From: JBDGYE01 sp039584255
GTDB taxonomy: Bacteria > Gemmatimonadota > Gemmatimonadetes > Palauibacterales > Palauibacteraceae
Reading direction: 5' to 3'
Length of the DNA: 27,817 nt
Assembly: GCA_039584255.1 (NCBI GenBank)
Contig: JBDGYE010000042.1
Coordinates: forward strand, 1 to 27,817
The notes under the pieces are model-generated. The model saw nothing but the letters and a program-made list of their open reading frames with translations. It made no database searches and was not told the origin of the DNA. Position 1 is the stretch's first letter; every line of letters begins with the position of its first letter. Position numbers and translations under genes: made by a program. Below, piece by piece: positions 24,006 to 27,817 of this stretch.

Positions 24006-25364
24006 ATGACCGACAAGGCCGACGAGATCCAACAGATCCTGGCGCGTCTCGAGGATCTCCTGGAAAAGGGATACGAGGAAGCCCTGCGGCCGTACGTCGA
24101 CAGTCTCCATCCCAGCGACCTCGCCGACATCATCGAGCACCTCGACGAGGAAAGACGGGTCCAGATAGTCGGCTATCTACCCTCCGACGTGGCGGCCGAT
24201 ACTCTCGCCGAGATGGAGGAGGTCGAGCGACCGGGGGAGATCCTGCTCCAGCTGGAGCCGGAGCGAGCGGCGGAGATCGTCCACGAGATGGCGGACGACG
24301 ACGCCGCGGACGTGATCGGCGAGCTGGAGCCGGAGGAACAGGCCCAGGTCCTTGCCGCGGTGCCGGTCACCGACGCCGCGGAGATCGAGGAGCTCCTGCA
24401 TTACGCGGAGGAGTCCGCCGGCGGGATCATGACCCGGGAGGTCCTGTCGGTGCCGTTCCACTTCACCGCCGGTCAGGCGATCGAGGAGATCCGCCGACAG
24501 GCCCAGGAGGATGTCGACTTCTTCACGATCTTCGTCGTGGATCAGGACGGCCGCATGCGGGGCGTGGTGTCGCTGCAAGACCTGGTGATCGCTGATCCCG
24601 CCTCGCCGATCGGCAAGATCGTCGAGGAGCCGCCTGCGGTCGTCCCGGTGGACATGGACCAGGAGGATGTGGGGAAGATGCTGTCGCGCTACAACATGGC
24701 CTCGATCGGCGTCGTGGACCCGCTCGGCCGGCTCGTAGGGCGGATCACCTTCGACGACGTGATCGATGTGGTCGAGGCGGAGGCGACGGAGGACATCCTG
24801 CGCTTCGCCGCGGTCTCGGAGGAGGAGGAGGTCCGCGGCTCCACGGCCGACGCGATCCGCAGCCGACTCCCGTGGCTGTTCCTCAGCGTCATCACGGCCG
24901 TCATCGCCGCCTCGGTGGTGTTCGCCTTTCAGTCCACCATCGAGCGGATCACGCTGCTGGCGGTGGCCATGCCCATCATCGCGGGTGTCGGGGGGAATGC
25001 CGGCACGCAGGCCCTCGCCGTCACGATCCGCCGCATAGCGCTCTCCGAAGAGACCGTGCGCGAGCGCATGGGGGTCATCGGGAAGGAGCTGCTGGTGGGC
25101 CTTGTGAACGGTCTGGTCATGGGCGTGCTGGCCGCGGTTCTGGGGCTCGTGCTGGCGGACACCTCGCCGCTGTTCGGGCTGGTCGTCCTGTTCGCCATGT
25201 GGGGGAGCCTCATCATCGCCTCATTCGCGGGCGCTTTCATCCCGATCTTCCTCGAGCGGATCGGAGTGGATCCGGCGGTGGCGTCATCGCCCTTCGTCAC
25301 TACTCTGACCGACCTATGGGGCTTTTTCCTCCTGCTCGGGCTGGCTAGCGCGGTCCTGCTGTGA
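24006..25364 (+). CDS. mgtE: MgtE-family magnesium channel/transporter
   Basis: MgtE is a Mg2+-gated channel in the inner membrane. The 452-residue protein has an acidic MgtE_N domain (about 20-130, many Glu/Asp as in known Mg2+ sensors), a pair of CBS domains (about 135-260: MTREVLSVPFHFTAGQAIEEI; SIGVVDPLGRLVGRITFDDVIDV), a linking helix and a five-helix pore domain (about 285-452). Pore signatures are GVGGNAGTQALAVTIRRIA (Asn331) and DPAVASSPFVTTLTD with Asp436, matching the pore Asp432 of the Thermus protein. It starts 16 bp after DUF502 with a weak GGGACGAG SD. In characterised homologues high internal Mg2+ closes the N and CBS domains. The last gene of the likely operon, it is followed by a 214-bp gap. 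Confidence 0.96.
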   Translation: MTDKADEIQQILARLEDLLEKGYEEALRPYVDSLHPSDLADIIEHLDEERRVQIVGYLPSDVAADTLAEMEEVERPGEILLQLEPERAAEIVHEMADDDAADVIGELEPEEQAQVLAAVPVTDAAEIEELLHYAEESAGGIMTREVLSVPFHFTAGQAIEEIRRQAQEDVDFFTIFVVDQDGRMRGVVSLQDLVIADPASPIGKIVEEPPAVVPVDMDQEDVGKMLSRYNMASIGVVDPLGRLVGRITFDDVIDVVEAEATEDILRFAAVSEEEEVRGSTADAIRSRLPWLFLSVITAVIAASVVFAFQSTIERITLLAVAMPIIAGVGGNAGTQALAVTIRRIALSEETVRERMGVIGKELLVGLVNGLVMGVLAAVLGLVLADTSPLFGLVVLFAMWGSLIIASFAGAFIPIFLERIGVDPAVASSPFVTTLTDLWGFFLLLGLASAVLL

Positions 25365-25578
25365 GGGCGTTGCAGATCGCGGCACCGGACAGCAGGTCTG
25401 GCGGCCAGTCATGGACTTCCCGAGGTTCGCGTAGTACAAGCCGACGCTGGGGATTCTCGGTCCCTGGACCGATTCGGGTCCCCGTAGCCTCGGGCGGCAC
25501 TGATCTTGCCCGTGATGGAGCGGGTCTGCCTTTTTCGCGTGCACGGATTCGATACGAGCGAAGAACGGAGCGCTCCGA
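25365..25578. other. Intergenic region after mgtE with a composite hairpin
   Basis: No gene is seen here. TCGGTCC (25457-25463) and GGACCGA (25466-25472) form a strong stem, and GGGGA (25449-25453) can pair with TCCCC (25479-25483) to extend it. No T tract follows directly, so it would be an atypical terminator. Further on, a weak GCCCG/CGGGT hairpin (25509-25525) precedes five T at 25531-25535 and is a second weak terminator candidate for mgtE. A promoter for the next gene must also lie here, but I cannot place it. Confidence 0.45.
25566..25577 (+). promoter_or_regulatory. Perfect 12-bp palindrome containing the Shine-Dalgarno of the lipoprotein gene
   Basis: CGGAGCGCTCCG is a complete palindrome ending one base before the ATG at 25579. 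Its left half includes the likely SD GGAG (25567-25570, 8-nt spacing). In RNA only a small hairpin is possible because the centre has no loop without opening pairs; as DNA it could be a dimeric operator site. Either could modulate translation or transcription; chance is also possible in this GC-rich sequence. Confidence 0.35.
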
Positions 25579-27817
25579 ATGAGAACAGGTCGACTGGCCG
25601 TACTGGCCGTACTGTTCCCGGCATTGGTCGGGGGCTGCGATGGAAACAGCACCGGACCCCAAAACGGCGGTGGCAACAGCATCGCCAAGGTGAGTGGCGA
25701 CAACCAGACGGGGCAGACGGGCACCGACCTCGCGGCGCCATTGACCGTCAGGGTGACCAACGCGTCCGGCAATCCCGCGAGTGGCGCCGGGGTGACCTGG
25801 GCCCTGGCACAGGCCGCGGGAGCGGGTTCCGAACTCAGCTCCTCCAGCACCACGACCGGTAGCGATGGCCAGACTTCGATCACCTTCACGCTTGGCGAGA
25901 GCGCCGGCACGTACCAGGTGCGGGCATCTATCACCGGGTCATCGGTGATCTTCACGGCCACCGCCAGCGGCGGCGGTAGTCTCACCCTCGAGATAGCCTC
26001 CGGGAACGGACAGGTGGGATTCACCGACGCGGCCCTGGGACAGGCGCTGACGGTGCGCACGCTCGGCGGCGGCGCTCCGGAGGAAGGAATCGAGGTCACG
26101 TTCTCGATCACGGAGCAACAGGGAACCGGAGCCTCGCTGTCGGCGGGTAGCGCAACCACAAACGCCCAGGGACTGGCTTCCACCGACCTGACGCTGGGAA
26201 GCGGCGCCGGCCGCTTCGGCATCACGGCCAGCACGGGCTTCGGCTCGGTGGTGCTCAACGCCCACGCCTGCGGAGGCGATGCCGGCGCCACGATCCAGAG
26301 CCTGGCGCCGGGAGAGGACGGGGTCTTCGATACGCCGGCGGGGGTTGCCTGCATTCAGCTGCCAGCACACACGGCCGGAGCGGAGTACGAGGTGATCGTC
26401 AACTCGCTGACACAGGACCCCAACGATCCGGCCAACCTGACGGTGGCCGTCGCGGGGTCGGGTGCGGGCTCCTCCCAGGTCGCTCCGCCGGCTCTCGGTC
26501 TGTTGGGGGCCAGAGCGGCGCTCGCACCGCAGGAGCAGCTGGAGAACGCGTGGCGCACCCGGCAGTATGCCTTCGACAGCCAGCTCCGGGAGCTGGAGAA
26601 GCGGATCCTGCCGTCGTACCGGACGCCGGCAGGACCGGCGTTCGGCCTGGCGGCGGTGCCGTCGGTGGGCGACACGCTGGACTTCAAGTTCGGCGGGGGC
26701 TGCATCGACAACAGTGTCCCACCGTTTGAGAACGCGCCCGACAGCGTTACCGCCGTGGTTCGAACGGTGAGCGCTTGGGCGGTGGTGGTGGAGGACACGG
26801 CGGCCCTGCAAGCGGCGGACCCGTTCACGCAGGCAGAGTTCGATGAGATCGGCCAGGTCTTCGACGACCTCATCTACGCCGTCGACACGACCTACTTCGG
26901 CTCACCGGGAGACATCGACGTCAACGGCGACAGGATCGTGCTCCTGTACAGCTCGGGGGTCAACAACCTCTCGGACAGTTACAATCAGGGCTTCATCGCG
27001 GGGTTCTTCTGCTCGGCCGATCTGGGCTTCGCGGGTGGGAACAACGCGGAGATGTTCTACCTCCTCGTTCCGGACCCCGACGGCGTCTTTACCGCTGACG
27101 GGGGAGACGGGATTGGCAAGGGTTTCGTTCGCACGACCACCGACAACACGGTCGCCCACGAGTTCCAGCACCTCATCAACGCATGGCGCCGGATCAACGC
27201 CGGGGTCGGCCCGATGGACGTGTGGCTGAACGAGGGCCTATCGCACCTGGCCGAGGAGGTCGTCGGGCACGCGGACGTCGGCAACACGCCGGGGACGGGA
27301 CTCGGCCAGCCGGAGATCCTGGGGGACCAGGACAAGTTCAACACCTGGTACCGCAACGACTTCATCAATCTGGCCACTTACCTGGCCATTCCGGACGGCA
27401 TGGTGGGATTGGTCACGACGGAGGATCCGCTGGGATCGGAGACCTTCCGCATGCGGGGCTCGGCGTGGTCCTTCCTGCGTTACCTGCTGGATCGTTTCGA
27501 GACAGCCGGCACGGAAGCAGCCCGCGCCAGGTCGCTGGTCGTGAACTCGGCCTCCGACGCCCGCGACGCCGTAGCAGCCGAGTTCGGCACCTCGTTCGAC
27601 GTGCTCGCCGCAGACTGGAACGCCATGTTCGCGGTGGTTGACAGGAGCGATCTGGGCGGGGTCCCACGAGCGGGCCTTCAGCTCCCGTCGTACGAGCTGC
27701 GCGAGATATACGATTTCCCGAGCTTCGCCAGCTTCATCGACAGTGTGCTGGGCAGTCTCGGCTTTCCGCAGCCCGGCGGATATCCATTGATTCCGGCCCA
27801 GGCTTCGCTGACCGGTA
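25579..27817 (+). CDS. Lipoprotein with two Ig-like domains and an HExxH zinc metallopeptidase domain (cut by the window edge)
   Basis: The visible 746 residues start with a lipoprotein signal (LAVLAVLFPALVGGC, lipid-modified Cys20), followed by a Gly/Asn-rich spacer. Two bacterial Ig-like (Big_1-like) domains lie at about 34-130 and 134-233 (VRVTNASGNPASGAGVTWAL; VRTLGGGAPEEGIEVTFSI). A beta-rich, PPC-like module (about 236-295) is next. The peptidase region shows AHEFQHLINAW, with His527, Glu528 and His531, and a third ligand Glu552 in VWLNEGLSHLAEE, a gluzincin arrangement that resembles M30 hyicolysin-type enzymes. DIDVNGDRIVLLYS upstream is typical of that group. The 3' end is missing. 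The protein is expected at the cell surface, where it would degrade proteins. The ATG at 25579 has GGAG 8 nt upstream. Family assignment is from memory of motifs; the true family could be another M30-like clan MA group. Confidence 0.85.
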   Translation, partial: MRTGRLAVLAVLFPALVGGCDGNSTGPQNGGGNSIAKVSGDNQTGQTGTDLAAPLTVRVTNASGNPASGAGVTWALAQAAGAGSELSSSSTTTGSDGQTSITFTLGESAGTYQVRASITGSSVIFTATASGGGSLTLEIASGNGQVGFTDAALGQALTVRTLGGGAPEEGIEVTFSITEQQGTGASLSAGSATTNAQGLASTDLTLGSGAGRFGITASTGFGSVVLNAHACGGDAGATIQSLAPGEDGVFDTPAGVACIQLPAHTAGAEYEVIVNSLTQDPNDPANLTVAVAGSGAGSSQVAPPALGLLGARAALAPQEQLENAWRTRQYAFDSQLRELEKRILPSYRTPAGPAFGLAAVPSVGDTLDFKFGGGCIDNSVPPFENAPDSVTAVVRTVSAWAVVVEDTAALQAADPFTQAEFDEIGQVFDDLIYAVDTTYFGSPGDIDVNGDRIVLLYSSGVNNLSDSYNQGFIAGFFCSADLGFAGGNNAEMFYLLVPDPDGVFTADGGDGIGKGFVRTTTDNTVAHEFQHLINAWRRINAGVGPMDVWLNEGLSHLAEEVVGHADVGNTPGTGLGQPEILGDQDKFNTWYRNDFINLATYLAIPDGMVGLVTTEDPLGSETFRMRGSAWSFLRYLLDRFETAGTEAARARSLVVNSASDARDAVAAEFGTSFDVLAADWNAMFAVVDRSDLGGVPRAGLQLPSYELREIYDFPSFASFIDSVLGSLGFPQPGGYPLIPAQASLTG

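Noticed and set aside
1..27817. tRNA, rRNA, insertion sequences, integrases, toxin-antitoxin or defence genes
   Set aside because: Reading both strands I saw no tRNA-like cloverleaf, rRNA signature, transposase, terminal repeats, or known defence domain.

Overview
The window is a GC-rich, densely packed stretch of bacterial chromosome made almost entirely of housekeeping genes. Three secreted or surface proteases are interspersed. The mix (B. subtilis-type PurF with Fe-S cysteines, long forms of PurC and PurB, LexA, RqcH-like NFACT protein, phoH-pgpH-ybeY cluster, a subtilisin ending in a FlgD/T9SS-like sorting domain, an Ig-domain lipoprotein protease) fits a diderm, non-model phylum. My best guess is Gemmatimonadota, but this is an inference from gene content and composition, not a proven placement. 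I saw no tRNA, rRNA, CRISPR array, insertion sequence, phage or integrase.

Left block, minus strand (1-8358), read right to left: lexA, a hairpin terminator, truA, a trypsin-like HtrA/DegP protease, purB, purC, purF and the N-terminal half of pyruvate phosphate dikinase (ppdK), which runs off the left edge. purB-purC-purF are separated by 10 and 4 bp and are almost certainly one transcript for purine synthesis. The truA/htrA junction looks damaged. A run of nine G (minus strand) sits where TruA homology ends; beyond it the truA frame runs on as apparent nonsense and overlaps htrA by 241 bp, while htrA lacks a canonical start that would include its export signal.

Middle block (8359-16304): a divergent lexA/subtilase intergenic region carries four GGTACC-centred repeats, a plausible SOS operator. 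It is followed on the plus strand by a secreted S8 subtilase and a secreted M28 zinc aminopeptidase, then a minus-strand NFACT/RqcH-like ribosome rescue protein. A divergent plus-strand pair follows: a YqeK-type HD phosphohydrolase and a membrane-anchored LytR_C-domain protein.

Right block (16243-27817): rlmN on the minus strand, then a plus-strand run aspS, phoH, pgpH (7TM-HD), ybeY, a DUF502 membrane protein and mgtE. aspS/phoH and phoH/pgpH overlap by a few bases, so aspS-phoH-pgpH-ybeY is likely co-transcribed. It links translation, RNA metabolism, cyclic-di-AMP turnover and magnesium import. A 12-bp inverted repeat with an internal hairpin lies in the aspS leader. After a 214-bp gap comes a large lipoprotein with two bacterial Ig-like domains and an HExxH metallopeptidase domain, cut by the right edge.

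I did not find a clearly new multi-gene system. The most interesting leads are the putative LexA operator array, the truA/htrA junction, the aspS leader structure and the altered signature residues in the NFACT and PPDK proteins.
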